64,000 nt of DNA, from NCBI RefSeq assembly GCF_900770955.1, contig NZ_CAAGLX010000015.1, forward strand, positions 62,001 through 126,000, in the 5' to 3' direction. This stretch comes from an uncultured Phascolarctobacterium sp. (lineage in GTDB: Bacteria; Bacillota; Negativicutes; Acidaminococcales; Acidaminococcaceae). Positions 42,905 through 51,750 of this stretch are shown here, piece after piece. Below the pieces are notes generated by a model. The model made no database searches, was not told the origin of the DNA, and worked only from the letters and a program-made list of their open reading frames with translations. The number at the start of each line of letters is the position of its first letter. Position 1 is the stretch's first letter. Made by a program: the position numbers and the translations under genes.

Positions 42905-43864
42905 ATGAATGCAATTAGAAAATTTGATTTAAAAGCCATCGTTGCCTGCGTTATCGTTTTTGGTATCGTACAAGGCCTGCTCTTTGGCGAAATTATCGGT
43001 CCCTTCTGGGAGCTGAACATTATCCTTATCTGCATCAACATTATTCTTGCAGTCAGCCTGAATCTGATTAACGGTTATACCGGTCAGTTCTCTATCGGTC
43101 ATGCCGGCTTCATGGCAGTCGGTGCTTACACCAGTGCTATTATGACGGTTAAGCTGGGCATGCCCTTTGAGGCAGGTCTTGTAGTAGCAACCCTGGCTGC
43201 CGGCTTGCTGGGCTTTTTGATTGGTCTGCCGACGCTGCGTCTTGATGGTGACTATCTGGCCATCGCAACCTTGGGCTTAGGCGAAATTATCCGTATCTGC
43301 ATCCTGAACATTGATTATGTCGGCGGTGCATCCGGTTTGATGGGCATTCCCCGTATGACCAATTTCGCGTATACCTTCTGGATTATGATAGCGATCATCT
43401 TCTTCATCAAGAATTTTAAAAATTCTTCCTATGGCCGTTGCTGCCTGGCAATCCGTGAAAACGAAATTGCGGCAGATACCATGGGCATCAACACTACTAA
43501 ATATAAAGTAATGGCCTTCACCTTCGGTGCTGCTTTTGCCGGTACTGCAGGCGCACTCTTCAGCCACTACTTCTTCCTGGCGCATCCTGCGTCCTTTACC
43601 TTCATGCGTTCCTTCGATATTCTGACCATGGTTGTTTTGGGCGGGCTTGGTTCTATGACCGGTGCTATTACCGGTGCAACCTTGTTGACTTTCATTTCCG
43701 CTTATTTGTCGGATTACCCGGAATGGCGTATGATTATCTATTCTGTTACTATGATTATCCTGATGCTGTACCGTCCGCAAGGCTTGTTCGGCAGCAAGGA
43801 ATTGAGCTTGAAAATGTTTAAATTAGGAGGTAAGGACAATGGCAGAACTGCTGAAGGTAGATAA
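42905..43864 (+). CDS. livM: Branched-chain amino-acid ABC permease LivM
   Basis: A 319-residue inner-membrane permease with the LivM signatures NGYTGQFSIGHAGFMAVGAY and IRENEIAADTMGINTTKYK. Its last 26 nt overlap livG. The C-terminal FKLGGKDNGRTAEGR tail is polar. Confidence 0.93.
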   Translation: MNAIRKFDLKAIVACVIVFGIVQGLLFGEIIGPFWELNIILICINIILAVSLNLINGYTGQFSIGHAGFMAVGAYTSAIMTVKLGMPFEAGLVVATLAAGLLGFLIGLPTLRLDGDYLAIATLGLGEIIRICILNIDYVGGASGLMGIPRMTNFAYTFWIMIAIIFFIKNFKNSSYGRCCLAIRENEIAADTMGINTTKYKVMAFTFGAAFAGTAGALFSHYFFLAHPASFTFMRSFDILTMVVLGGLGSMTGAITGATLLTFISAYLSDYPEWRMIIYSVTMIILMLYRPQGLFGSKELSLKMFKLGGKDNGRTAEGR

Positions 43865-44612
43865 TGTATCCATGGTTTTCGGCGGCCTGCGTGCCGTTTC
43901 CAATCTTTCCATGCATATCGACGAGGGAGAGCTGATTGGCCTTATCGGTCCTAACGGCGCCGGCAAGACAACGGCCTTCAACATGATTACCGGTGTATAT
44001 ACACCGACCGAAGGCAAGGTATATTTTAACGGTAAGCAAAGCAGCGGCAAGAAATCTTATCAGGTTACGCAGATGGGTATGGCGCGTACCTTCCAGAATA
44101 TCCGCCTGTTCTCCGAGCTGAGCGTTATCGACAATGTAAAAATTGCTTATAATATGCACGTAACCTATAATCTGGCTGATGCTATCGTCCGCGACGGCAA
44201 GTATCTCAGCGAAGAGGAATATATTACGCAAAAGGCTATGGATTTGCTGAAAATCTTCCATCTGGAGGAAGAAGCACATGAGGTAGCCAAAAACCTGCCA
44301 TATGGCAAGCAGCGTCGTCTGGAAATTGCGCGTGCTTTGGCTACCGAACCGAAGCTGCTGCTGTTGGATGAACCTGCTGCCGGCATGAACCCGCAGGAAA
44401 CCAAAGAGCTGATGGAAATGATTCGCTGGATTCGTAAGGAATTTAATCTTTCCATTCTGCTGATTGAGCATGATATGGGCTTGGTAATGGGTGTCTGCGA
44501 GCGTATTTACGTACTGGAATACGGCATGAAGATTGCCGAAGGTACTCCGGAGGAAATCAAACACAACAAGCGCGTTATTGAAGCATACTTGGGCGAGGAG
44601 GTTATCAACTGA
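43839..44612 (+). CDS. livG: Branched-chain amino-acid ABC ATPase LivG
   Basis: A 257-residue ABC ATPase: Walker A GPNGAGKTT, ARTFQNIRLF, LPYGKQRRLEIARAL as signature region, LLLLDEPAAGMNPQE and an LIEHDM switch. The ATG follows AGGAGG located inside livM, so translation is coupled. It pairs with LivF to drive import. Confidence 0.94.
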   Translation: MAELLKVDNVSMVFGGLRAVSNLSMHIDEGELIGLIGPNGAGKTTAFNMITGVYTPTEGKVYFNGKQSSGKKSYQVTQMGMARTFQNIRLFSELSVIDNVKIAYNMHVTYNLADAIVRDGKYLSEEEYITQKAMDLLKIFHLEEEAHEVAKNLPYGKQRRLEIARALATEPKLLLLDEPAAGMNPQETKELMEMIRWIRKEFNLSILLIEHDMGLVMGVCERIYVLEYGMKIAEGTPEEIKHNKRVIEAYLGEEVIN

Positions 44613-45316
44613 TGTTAACTGTTGAAGATATCAATGTATATTATGGCGCGATTCACGCTATCAAAGGTATCAGCCTCGATGTTCCCGATGGTGAAATCGT
44701 AGCGCTGATCGGTTCCAACGGTGCCGGTAAATCTACCACATTGCGCACCATTTCCGGTCTGATGAAACCGAAGACCGGTAAAATCTTATATGAAGGTAAT
44801 GATATTGCCGGTGTGCCGGCGCATAAAATTGTCGGTATGGGCCTGTGCCAGGTTCCTGAGGGCCGTCATGTTTTTGCCAATATGACTGTTCTGGAAAACC
44901 TGGAGCTGGGTGCGTACTTGCGTAAGGACAAGGACGGAATTGCCAAGGACATGGATGATGTCTTTAAAAAATTCCCGCGTCTGCTGGAACGTAAGGACCA
45001 GCTTTCCGGTACGCTTTCCGGTGGCGAGCAGCAGATGCTGGCTATGGGCCGTGCATTGATGAGCCGTCCTAAGCTGCTGCTGCTGGACGAGCCTTCTATG
45101 GGTCTTGCCCCCTTGCTTGTAAAGGAAATTTTTAATATAATAAAGGAAATCAACGAGAGCGGTACTACCGTTCTGCTGGTTGAGCAGAACGCCAATATGG
45201 CGCTGTCCATCGCTGATAAGGCCTACGTTCTGGAGACAGGTCGTATTACCCTGAGCGGTACAGCTAAGGAGCTGGCAAGCAGCGAGGCTGTTCGCAAAGC
45301 ATACCTCGGCGGCTGA
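44612..45316 (+). CDS. livF: Branched-chain amino-acid ABC ATPase LivF
   Basis: A 234-residue ABC ATPase: Walker A GSNGAGKST, QVPEGRHVFANMTVLENLELGAY, LSGGEQQMLAMGRALM, LLLLDEPSMGLAPL and VEQNA. Start and stop overlap with livG (TGATG). It is the last transporter gene in the operon. Confidence 0.94.
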   Translation: MLTVEDINVYYGAIHAIKGISLDVPDGEIVALIGSNGAGKSTTLRTISGLMKPKTGKILYEGNDIAGVPAHKIVGMGLCQVPEGRHVFANMTVLENLELGAYLRKDKDGIAKDMDDVFKKFPRLLERKDQLSGTLSGGEQQMLAMGRALMSRPKLLLLDEPSMGLAPLLVKEIFNIIKEINESGTTVLLVEQNANMALSIADKAYVLETGRITLSGTAKELASSEAVRKAYLGG

Positions 45317-45415
45317 TTAATATACAAATTTGTCGGGTTGCTTCTTAGCTGCTTTAAAGTTAAAATGATTATATTAAGATGATTGCGTTTTCTAGTCAAA
45401 GGAGGTAAAACTCAT

Positions 45416-46075
45416 ATGTTAGTCAAAGATATTATGACAACATCTGTTGTCACGATACGTGAAGATCAGTCTATTTTGGAAGCACGCGAGATTATGCGTG
45501 GCAAAAGATTAATCAGTCTGCCGGTTGTAGATGATATGCAGCGTGTACGCGGCATTATTACCAGTGATGATATCGGTAAAGCTTCTCCCAGTGACAGCAG
45601 TACTCTTTCCCGTTATGAGGCTAACTATCTGCTGGGACGTCTGAAGGTTAAGGATGTAATGAAACGTACAGTTATAAGCGTTGAAGCGGAAGATACTATC
45701 GAATATGTCGCCTACAAGCTGTATAAATACAGAGTTAATGCTCTGCCTGTAGTAAATCAGGAAAATAAGCTTTGCGGTATTGTTTCCCGCAGTGATATCT
45801 TCCGTTCTATCGTAGAAATTATGGGTATGAACCGCAATTGCCTGCGTATTACTATCGAAGCTCCCGATAAGGTTGGTGTTGTTGCGGAAATCTCCAATAT
45901 TATGAAGGATGACGGCATCAATATTATTTCTTTGGTTACCAAGCAGCATGGTGACGGTACTGCGGAAATTACTATTCGTGCCGCTCTGAATAATAATGGT
46001 ATGGATATCATTGAGCAAATCCGCGAAGCCGGCTATGAGGTCAGCGACGTAATGACTTTGGACGGTATTGAATAA
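45416..46075 (+). CDS. CBS-CBS-ACT domain protein (AcuB-like)
   Basis: A 219-residue cytoplasmic protein. ATG 45416 follows AAGGAGG. There are two CBS domains (MLVKDIMTTSVVTI..., KVKDVMKRTVISVEAEDTI...) and a C-terminal ACT domain (APDKVGVVAEISNIMKDDGINI). CBS pairs bind adenosine nucleotides and ACT domains bind amino acids, so it may sense both. Its stop overlaps the next ATG. Similar proteins often follow liv operons in this class. Confidence 0.87.
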   Translation: MLVKDIMTTSVVTIREDQSILEAREIMRGKRLISLPVVDDMQRVRGIITSDDIGKASPSDSSTLSRYEANYLLGRLKVKDVMKRTVISVEAEDTIEYVAYKLYKYRVNALPVVNQENKLCGIVSRSDIFRSIVEIMGMNRNCLRITIEAPDKVGVVAEISNIMKDDGINIISLVTKQHGDGTAEITIRAALNNNGMDIIEQIREAGYEVSDVMTLDGIE

Positions 46076-46281
46076 TGCTTTCCGGTAAGGATGTTAATGT
46101 AGGCGATATCGTCAAAATGAAAAAAGCTCATCCCTGTGGCAGTGATGAGTGGGAAATTACCCGTACGGGTATGGACTTTGGCATGAAATGCTGTGGTTGC
46201 GGACATTTTGTGATGTTGGCGCGGACTAAGTTTGAAAAGGCTGCGAAGGCGGTTGTGAAGAGTGCTGCAGCAGAAAAGTAA
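46075..46281 (+). CDS. DUF951 family small zinc-binding-like protein
   Basis: A 68-residue protein beginning with a translationally coupled ATG. The DUF951 pattern is clear: VGDIVKMKKAHPCGSDEWEI...GMKCCGCGHFVMLARTKFEK, with a CxxC pair and a PCG motif. In other Firmicutes this gene also lies near parB/ychF. Function unknown. Confidence 0.88.
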   Translation: MLSGKDVNVGDIVKMKKAHPCGSDEWEITRTGMDFGMKCCGCGHFVMLARTKFEKAAKAVVKSAAAEK

Positions 46282-46296
46282 ATAAACAGATAAAGA

Positions 46297-46340
46297 GAAC
46301 GCTCTCTTGCTATCGGTGGGTAGCAGGGGAGCGTTTTTTG
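46297..46340 (+). terminator. Terminator of the CBS-ACT/DUF951 operon
   Basis: AACGCTCTCTTGCTA / GTAGCAGGGGAGCGTT followed by TTTTG. Confidence 0.88.
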
Positions 46341-46868
46341 AGTAGTATGTGATACTTTTTGCCCGGGGCGGCAAAAAGTATCCAAAAAACGCCCTGCGTA
46401 GCTGCTTCGCCGGATTCCGGCGACTAGATTAGCAGAATTTTTCACGTCGCTGAATTTTGCGAGGTGTGCTTACTGAGTGGTTCGTCAACGCTCCAGCGAA
46501 AAATTCCCTGTCGGTCCGTTGCCTGCGAGCTTGCGCGTAACAAAGACGTGCCGGCGAACCCGTCGTCTGTTCCGGTCTGCGCAGCGCGGAGTGTGGCGTT
46601 GCAAAAAATAGGCTGAGGTTGAACTGGAACTTGAACAATAAAAATAAGCTGTTAGCGTGTCTTGTGACGTGCTGGCAGCTTAATTTTCTTGATGCGTTTT
46701 ACGTACTGCGTGAGCGCATATTTGATTTCATAAAGAATTCTTGGCGTGCCAAACATTCCGACCTTTAAGTTTGAAACTTGGTAAATACAAAAGTTTTGGG
46801 AAAATAATTCCTAAAACTACTTAAAACAACAAAGTTTTGGGAAAAATCTTCCCAAAACTTTTGCAATC
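46341..46868. repeat. Gene-free, repeat-rich intergenic region
   Basis: No credible gene. It contains a perfect 13-bp inverted repeat GATACTTTTTGCC / GGCAAAAAGTATC (46351-46382), a G/C-rich stretch to about 46620, a TAAGCTGTTAGC segment like that at 50017, and two direct copies of AAAGTTTTGGGAAAA. The second copy forms a perfect 13-bp hairpin (46831-46862). It looks like an intergenic repeat family or a decayed insertion. Confidence 0.55.
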
Positions 46869-46869
46869 A

Positions 46870-46915
46870 AAAACGAGCAGGCTTTAGCGTTGGTGCTAAA
46901 ATCAGCTCGTTTTGT
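46870..46915 (-). terminator. Terminator of the MFS gene
   Basis: On the minus strand AAACGAGCTGATTTTAGC pairs with GCTAAAGCCTGCTCGTTT around a short loop, followed by TTG-rich sequence. Confidence 0.75.
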
Positions 46916-46928
46916 TATATGACGTATT

Positions 46929-48101
46929 TTACATTTTCAGCTTGCAGAAAACGTACTTGGCAATTCCTGCTTCAATGACAAGCAATAAGGCAACGAGTTC
47001 AAACACCGCGCTGATATTGATACCGTGGGCGACAAAGCCTAAAAGTGCGGGACCTAGAATAACACCTGTATAACCTAAACTGGTTACAGAAGTTACCGCA
47101 GCGCTGATAGGCATGTCCTTCTGGTATTTTAAGAGCGAATAAAACACAGGGACAATGTTGGCACAACCAAGGCCGATGAGAATGAAGGCAAAGGCGTTGA
47201 GATACAGGTTATCTAAAACAACTACGAGCGCAAAGCCTGCTGCCGTGACGATGCTGCCGCCGATAACAGCTTTTTGTTCGCCTAAAAATTGTACAGTTTT
47301 ATCGCCTAAAAGACGCATGATGAGCATAGCAACGGAAAAGATAGCGTAACCTGTGCCTGCCAACGCTATATCCATATTTTTCACTTCGGTGAGCAGTACG
47401 CCGCTCCAATCCATAACTGCACCTTCAACAAGGAAGGAAATGCAGGCGAGAATGCCTAAAACGATAACAATGCCGCGTGGGATAGCAAAGGCCTTTTCGC
47501 CGCCGGGGCTTTTATAATCCAGTAAGTGGCGGCCGAAAACTGCCAGCAACGCTAAAACAATAGCACAGTGCAGTGTGGCGATGAGCGTTACGTTTAAGCC
47601 TGAAGATGCCAGTACGCTGAAAAGACCTGCGCTGGCAAAGCAGCCGATACTCCAAAAGGCATGCATACCGCTAAGCAGTCTGCGACCGGCAAGCTTTTCC
47701 ACAATAACGGCGTTGGTATTCATGCTGACATCCGTTGCGCCCATGACTGCCCCGAAGAATGCAAGCGCAATGGCATAGCTCCAGATGTTTGGCAGGCAAG
47801 AAAGCAGCACGGAAATTAGTGCCATGAGTGTTGCTCCTGCGATAACGACTTTTTTGCAGCCAAAGCGTTGTACGAGTGCGCCGGCTAAAGGCATAAAGAT
47901 AAAAGCGCTGATACCGATGCACAGAAGCAAAAGGCCAAGTACATCCGCTTCAAGGTTCAGGCGTGCTTTGACCATAGGAATCATCGGTGCCCAGGTGGAA
48001 ATGACGAAGCCGGGCAGGAAAAAGGCTACGCGCGCTGCATTGATTTCTTTGTTGCCGACGTAAATATTTTGTAAAGTGTTTTCGGGTTTGTTGATTTGCA
48101 T
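46929..48101 (-). CDS. MFS transporter, YbjJ/MosC-like
   Basis: A 390-residue major-facilitator protein with about 12 helices. The MFS loop motif appears as GALVQRFGCKKVV (about residues 77-90), and GATDVSMNTNAVIVEK is characteristic of the YbjJ/MosC group. The substrate is unknown (sugars or small organic molecules are guesses). AAAGGAG precedes the ATG. The transcript begins far upstream with a structured leader (48162-48249). Confidence 0.85.
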   Translation of the reverse strand: MQINKPENTLQNIYVGNKEINAARVAFFLPGFVISTWAPMIPMVKARLNLEADVLGLLLLCIGISAFIFMPLAGALVQRFGCKKVVIAGATLMALISVLLSCLPNIWSYAIALAFFGAVMGATDVSMNTNAVIVEKLAGRRLLSGMHAFWSIGCFASAGLFSVLASSGLNVTLIATLHCAIVLALLAVFGRHLLDYKSPGGEKAFAIPRGIVIVLGILACISFLVEGAVMDWSGVLLTEVKNMDIALAGTGYAIFSVAMLIMRLLGDKTVQFLGEQKAVIGGSIVTAAGFALVVVLDNLYLNAFAFILIGLGCANIVPVFYSLLKYQKDMPISAAVTSVTSLGYTGVILGPALLGFVAHGINISAVFELVALLLVIEAGIAKYVFCKLKM

Positions 48102-48161
48102 TGTAAAAACTCCTTTCGTTACCTAAGTAGCTATGAGAGCTTTTATGGGTTGAGCAGAACC

Positions 48162-48249
48162 ATAATTTATCTAAAAAAGCAGGATGAAATTCATTTGCAT
48201 TCTATCCCGCTTCAATAGCTTGAGCGCTACAAGTCCTCTGATAAATTAT
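48162..48249 (-). ncRNA. Structured 5' leader with terminator before the MFS gene
   Basis: On the minus strand ATAATTTATC (48249-48240) can pair with GATAAATTAT (48171-48162), perfectly over 10 bp. Enclosed are a TAGC..GCTA hairpin (48229-48216) and a long stem AAGCGGGAT...ATCCTGCTT (about 48212-48179) followed directly by six Ts, which is terminator-like. It suggests a riboswitch or attenuator of unknown class. Confidence 0.5.
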
Positions 48250-48253
48250 GATG

Positions 48254-48282
48254 ATTTTACCACGAGCATATTTTAATGTCAA
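48254..48282 (-). promoter_or_regulatory. Promoter of the MFS gene
   Basis: Minus-strand TTGACA (48282-48277), 17-nt spacer, TAAAAT (48259-48254); it predicts a leader of about 146 nt. The remaining 48283-48555 contains a plausible TATGAT for the flotillin gene and nothing else recognised. Confidence 0.75.
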
Positions 48283-48555
48283 CGTGAGGTGTTTAATTGT
48301 TGGCTTGGAGTATATTTTGATGTATTTGTAAATTGCTGTTTAGCATAACTTAGCTAGAGCGCAAAGCTTTGAAGAATCTATCCAAAACTTTTTTGACTGA
48401 CAGATTAATTGCGCTAAAAATGTTATTCTGTTTTTGTCATATAATTTTAAAGCGTTGTGCTAATGTTCAAAATGTAACGAATAATTCCCTTGTCTTTCAT
48501 GATTGCCTATGCTATGATTTAACTAGAGCATGTAGATGATAAAGGGGGAATTGTT

Positions 48556-50010
48556 TTGACTTACGGAATTGTTTTTCTCATTATTATTTTCCTGATTTTA
48601 TTTATTATTGCGGCCAAGACCTGTTATGTAAAGGCACCGCCAAACGTGGCTTATATCATTTCCGGCATTACGAAGAATCCGCGTATCCTTATCGGTATCG
48701 GCGGCTTTAAAATTCCGCTGCTGGAGCGCGTGGATATGCTGTATCTGGGCCAGATGTCCGTAGATATCAAAACCAGCCAAAGCGTTCCGACAAATGACTT
48801 TATCAATGTTAAGGTTGATGCGGTTGCCAAGATTATTGTTGATAAAGAAAACGGTATTTATCTGGCAGCACGCAATTTTTTAAATATGGAGCCGGCGGAT
48901 ATTACACGCAGCCTGCAGGATTCTCTTGAGGGTAATATGCGTGAGATTATCGGTACGCTGGATTTGAAGAAGATTAACGTTGACCGTGACTCCTTCTCTG
49001 ACGAAGTGCTGAAAAAGGCTGCCAAGGATATGGAAAAGCTGGGTATCAGCATTCTGAGCTGTAACATTCAGAACGTAGTTGACGATAACGGTTTAATTGT
49101 CGATTTGGGCGCAGATAATACGGCGAAAATCCGCAAGGATGCTTCTATAAGTAAGGCTGTTGCCGAGCGTGATGTGGCTATTGCCGAGGCTGCGGCCAAG
49201 AAGGAGGCTAATGATGCACAGGTGCATGCTGATTTAGCGATTGCACAGCGTCAGAATGAGCTTTCTATTGCTAAGAGCGAATTGAAGCGTACTGCTGATA
49301 TTAAAAAGGCAGAGGCTGATGCTGCTTATGCAATTCAACAGCAGGAGCAGCAAAAATCAATTGAAGTGGCAACTGTGAATGCGCAGATTGCCAAGGCAGA
49401 GCGCGAAGCTGACCTGAAAAAGCAGGAGGTTCTGGTAAAAGAACAAATTTTGGCCGCTACCATTCAGAAGCAGGCAGATGCTGACAAATACAGAGTCGAA
49501 CAGGACGCTTTGGCTGAGCAGGCTAAGAGGCAGCGTGAAGCAGAGGCACAAAGATATGCTATGGAGCAGGAGGCTGCCGCTATTAAAGCCAAGGGCGATG
49601 CGGAGGCTTATGCTATCAGAGTAAGAGGCGAGGCTGAGGCTGCTGCGATTAAGGCAAAGGGCGAAGCAGAGGCTGCCGCTATGGATAAGAAGGCCGAGGC
49701 TATGAAGAAATATGGTCAGGCTGCTATGGCTCAGATGGCGATTGAGGTGCTGCCGCAGGTTGCTAAAGAGGTTGCTGCTCCGCTCAGTAAGGTGGATAAG
49801 ATTACGCTTTACGGCGAAGGCGGCATGGGCAGTCTTTCCGGCAATGTTCCTTCCGTAATGGCGAAGGTTTTCGATACGGTGAAGAGTGCTACCGGTATTG
49901 ATCTGCAGGAGATTGCCAAGGGTGAAACCTACGATGCTAAGGTTAATAAGAACATCAGCATTGACGGCAAGCTGCCGGAAATTCCTGTAGAAATCAGCAA
50001 GGAAGAATAG
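48556..50010 (+). CDS. Flotillin-like SPFH membrane protein
   Basis: A 484-residue protein. It has an N-terminal membrane helix (GIVFLIIIFLILFIIAA), an SPFH domain (KAPPNVAYIISG...DKENGIYLAARNF...GTLDLKKINVDRDSF) and a long Ala/Glu/Lys/Gln coiled coil with repeated AEAAAIKAKG units (about residues 200-395), then a globular tail. This is the flotillin/YqiK layout; such proteins organise membrane microdomains. The start is a TTG after AAGGGGGAA; no better ATG exists. Confidence 0.88.
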   Translation: MTYGIVFLIIIFLILFIIAAKTCYVKAPPNVAYIISGITKNPRILIGIGGFKIPLLERVDMLYLGQMSVDIKTSQSVPTNDFINVKVDAVAKIIVDKENGIYLAARNFLNMEPADITRSLQDSLEGNMREIIGTLDLKKINVDRDSFSDEVLKKAAKDMEKLGISILSCNIQNVVDDNGLIVDLGADNTAKIRKDASISKAVAERDVAIAEAAAKKEANDAQVHADLAIAQRQNELSIAKSELKRTADIKKAEADAAYAIQQQEQQKSIEVATVNAQIAKAEREADLKKQEVLVKEQILAATIQKQADADKYRVEQDALAEQAKRQREAEAQRYAMEQEAAAIKAKGDAEAYAIRVRGEAEAAAIKAKGEAEAAAMDKKAEAMKKYGQAAMAQMAIEVLPQVAKEVAAPLSKVDKITLYGEGGMGSLSGNVPSVMAKVFDTVKSATGIDLQEIAKGETYDAKVNKNISIDGKLPEIPVEISKEE

Positions 50011-50016
50011 ACATAA

Positions 50017-50058
50017 AAATAAGCTGTTAGCATTTGTTATGTTAACAGCTTATTTTTA
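50017..50058 (+). terminator. Terminator after the flotillin gene
   Basis: AAAAATAAGCTGTTA / TAACAGCTTATTTTT stem. Confidence 0.88.
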
Positions 50059-50092
50059 CAGGTTTAATTTGAAATGACGGAGGCATATTGCT

Positions 50093-50521
50093 TTGAAGAT
50101 TCTCGTGAGTGCCTGTTTGGTGGGCAAAAACTGTAAATATAACGGCGGCAATAACTTAAATCAAAGCGTGTTGGATTTTATAGAAGGTCATAAGGTTATC
50201 GGCGTTTGTCCGGAGCAATTGGGAGGACTTTCTACCCCGCGTCTGCCGGCAGAAATTGTTGATGGCGTCGTGACGAACAAGGAAGGCATCAGCGTGGACA
50301 ATGAATTCCGCAAGGGAGCACAGGCGGCACTTACCATTGCTTTGGATAACAAGGTAGATTTGGCAATTTTGCAGTCGCGCAGTCCCAGCTGCGGTGTAAA
50401 GGAGATTTATGACGGCAGCTTCAGCGGCAGGAAGATTGAAGGACAAGGTGTTTTTGCCAAGCTGCTTGCTAAGCATGATATCAAGGTGCTTGATGCCGAG
50501 GATGTTGGTAGGGATAAATAA
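50093..50521 (+). CDS. DUF523 family protein
   Basis: A 142-residue cytoplasmic protein with the DUF523 pattern: VSACLVGKNCKYNGGNN, VCPEQLGGLSTPR, LQSRSPSCG and GQGVFAKLL. The conserved cysteines suggest metal or cluster binding; the function is unknown. TTG start after ACGGAGG. Relatives are often fused to DUF1722. Confidence 0.87.
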   Translation: MKILVSACLVGKNCKYNGGNNLNQSVLDFIEGHKVIGVCPEQLGGLSTPRLPAEIVDGVVTNKEGISVDNEFRKGAQAALTIALDNKVDLAILQSRSPSCGVKEIYDGSFSGRKIEGQGVFAKLLAKHDIKVLDAEDVGRDK

Positions 50522-50539
50522 CAGAGCTTTATAAAAGTA

Positions 50540-50584
50540 AAAGGCAAGACTTAGGAGATTTGCTTCCTGAGCCTTGCCTTTTTT
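50540..50584. terminator. Bidirectional terminator between DUF523 and dehydratase genes
   Basis: AAAAGGCAAG(A)CTTAGGA / TCCTGAG(C)CTTGCCTTTTTT: a long stem with A- and T-tracts on either side. Confidence 0.85.
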
Positions 50585-50621
50585 GAGCGTTAAAACAAGA
50601 TGTTTTTGTTAACCTGTTTTA

Positions 50622-51749
50622 TTAAAGCATCTCGGCAAACGTCTGGATGCGGGTGCGGAGCTGCTCAAAGCTGTTGTTGAGCGGATCGACTTCGATTGTC
50701 AGGCAGGGATAGCCTGCTTGCCTCAGGTCAGCCTCCAGCCAGGGCTGGTCGTATTCCTCCGGGTCGCAGAATTTCATTAGGCAGTTGATAACACCATCTG
50801 CTTGCCTTTCCTTGCAGAGCTCGCTTAAATATTTGCCGCGCGGTTTGCCGAGCTCGTGAATCAGGCTGCAACTGCTACGGTTTTTCCATTGCAGCGCAAG
50901 ACGCTTCAAGGCACCGCCGCCGGTGAGGGGCGTATCTGTACGGTATTGCCTGCTTTCCTGCGCCAAATCATCACCGACTACGGCAATGACGTTCTCTTCA
51001 AGGATTTCCAACAGCTCCTTGGGCTCGCTGCTGATGCCGGCGAGAATTACCCTCTTGCCGCTAAATTTATGTTCCGGCAAGGACTTGAGACCGGCGTTGA
51101 TTTTTTTGACGCTGGCTGTGTGAGCACTCTTTTCCATAAAGAAAGCACTTTTCATAATTCCGTGGCGCACGGTGGGCGTAATGATATCAAGATGCTTGGC
51201 TGCCAAAGCAGAGAATTCACGCATAACAGCATTATGCTCGTTGTAAATTTCTATTGTTCGGCAGAGTGCTTTTTCTGTCATCATTTTTCCGGTAATTGTT
51301 GACAGCATAACAAGCACGTGCTCATATTCGCTGATTAGATAATCAATACTTGCAGCGGAGGTGCGGTTTTGCGGATACACGATGGGAATCATCGGGATAC
51401 GCGGCACACCGAAGCGCCAATTTTGCGTCATGCAGCGCAGGGTGTCACAGATTGCAGGGATGATGACGGCTTGGAGGCCTGAATATTTGCCGTTTAGGGC
51501 AAATTCCATATTAGCCTGCATGATGGGGCAGGCGAAGGGCGGCAGATAGCTTTGGGCGAGCTTTAATTCTGTATAACCGCCCCACAGGCCCATGGGCAGC
51601 AGGCCGCTGGCATGGACGAGCTCTTCTGGAGCGTAGGGGGGAAAGCAGCCTACAATCTTTTGCCCTTCTTCCATAGATATATTCAGCATTAAACGAGGTT
51701 TTCTGCTGATGCGCTGCAGGTATGCTATTTCATCATGTAAATCGTCCAC
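50622..51749 (-). CDS. 2-hydroxyacyl-CoA dehydratase beta subunit (HadC/FldC/HgdB-like)
   Basis: A 375-residue iron-sulfur protein. The GTG at 51749 is taken as start because AAGGAGGAGC lies 6-7 nt upstream and it follows the previous stop by 1 nt; longer frames overlap that gene. GCFPPYAPEELVHASGLLPMGLWGG is the conserved dehydratase N-region (split here: GCFPPYAPEELVHA, then the rest). Cluster-ligand cysteines are candidates in FACPIMQ, ICDTLRC and NCLMKFCDPEEYD. With the alpha subunit it removes water from (R)-2-hydroxyacyl-CoA by a ketyl-radical mechanism. Length matches HgdB/HadC. Confidence 0.87.
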   Translation of the reverse strand: MDDLHDEIAYLQRISRKPRLMLNISMEEGQKIVGCFPPYAPEELVHASGLLPMGLWGGYTELKLAQSYLPPFACPIMQANMEFALNGKYSGLQAVIIPAICDTLRCMTQNWRFGVPRIPMIPIVYPQNRTSAASIDYLISEYEHVLVMLSTITGKMMTEKALCRTIEIYNEHNAVMREFSALAAKHLDIITPTVRHGIMKSAFFMEKSAHTASVKKINAGLKSLPEHKFSGKRVILAGISSEPKELLEILEENVIAVVGDDLAQESRQYRTDTPLTGGGALKRLALQWKNRSSCSLIHELGKPRGKYLSELCKERQADGVINCLMKFCDPEEYDQPWLEADLRQAGYPCLTIEVDPLNNSFEQLRTRIQTFAEML

Positions 51750-51750
51750 T

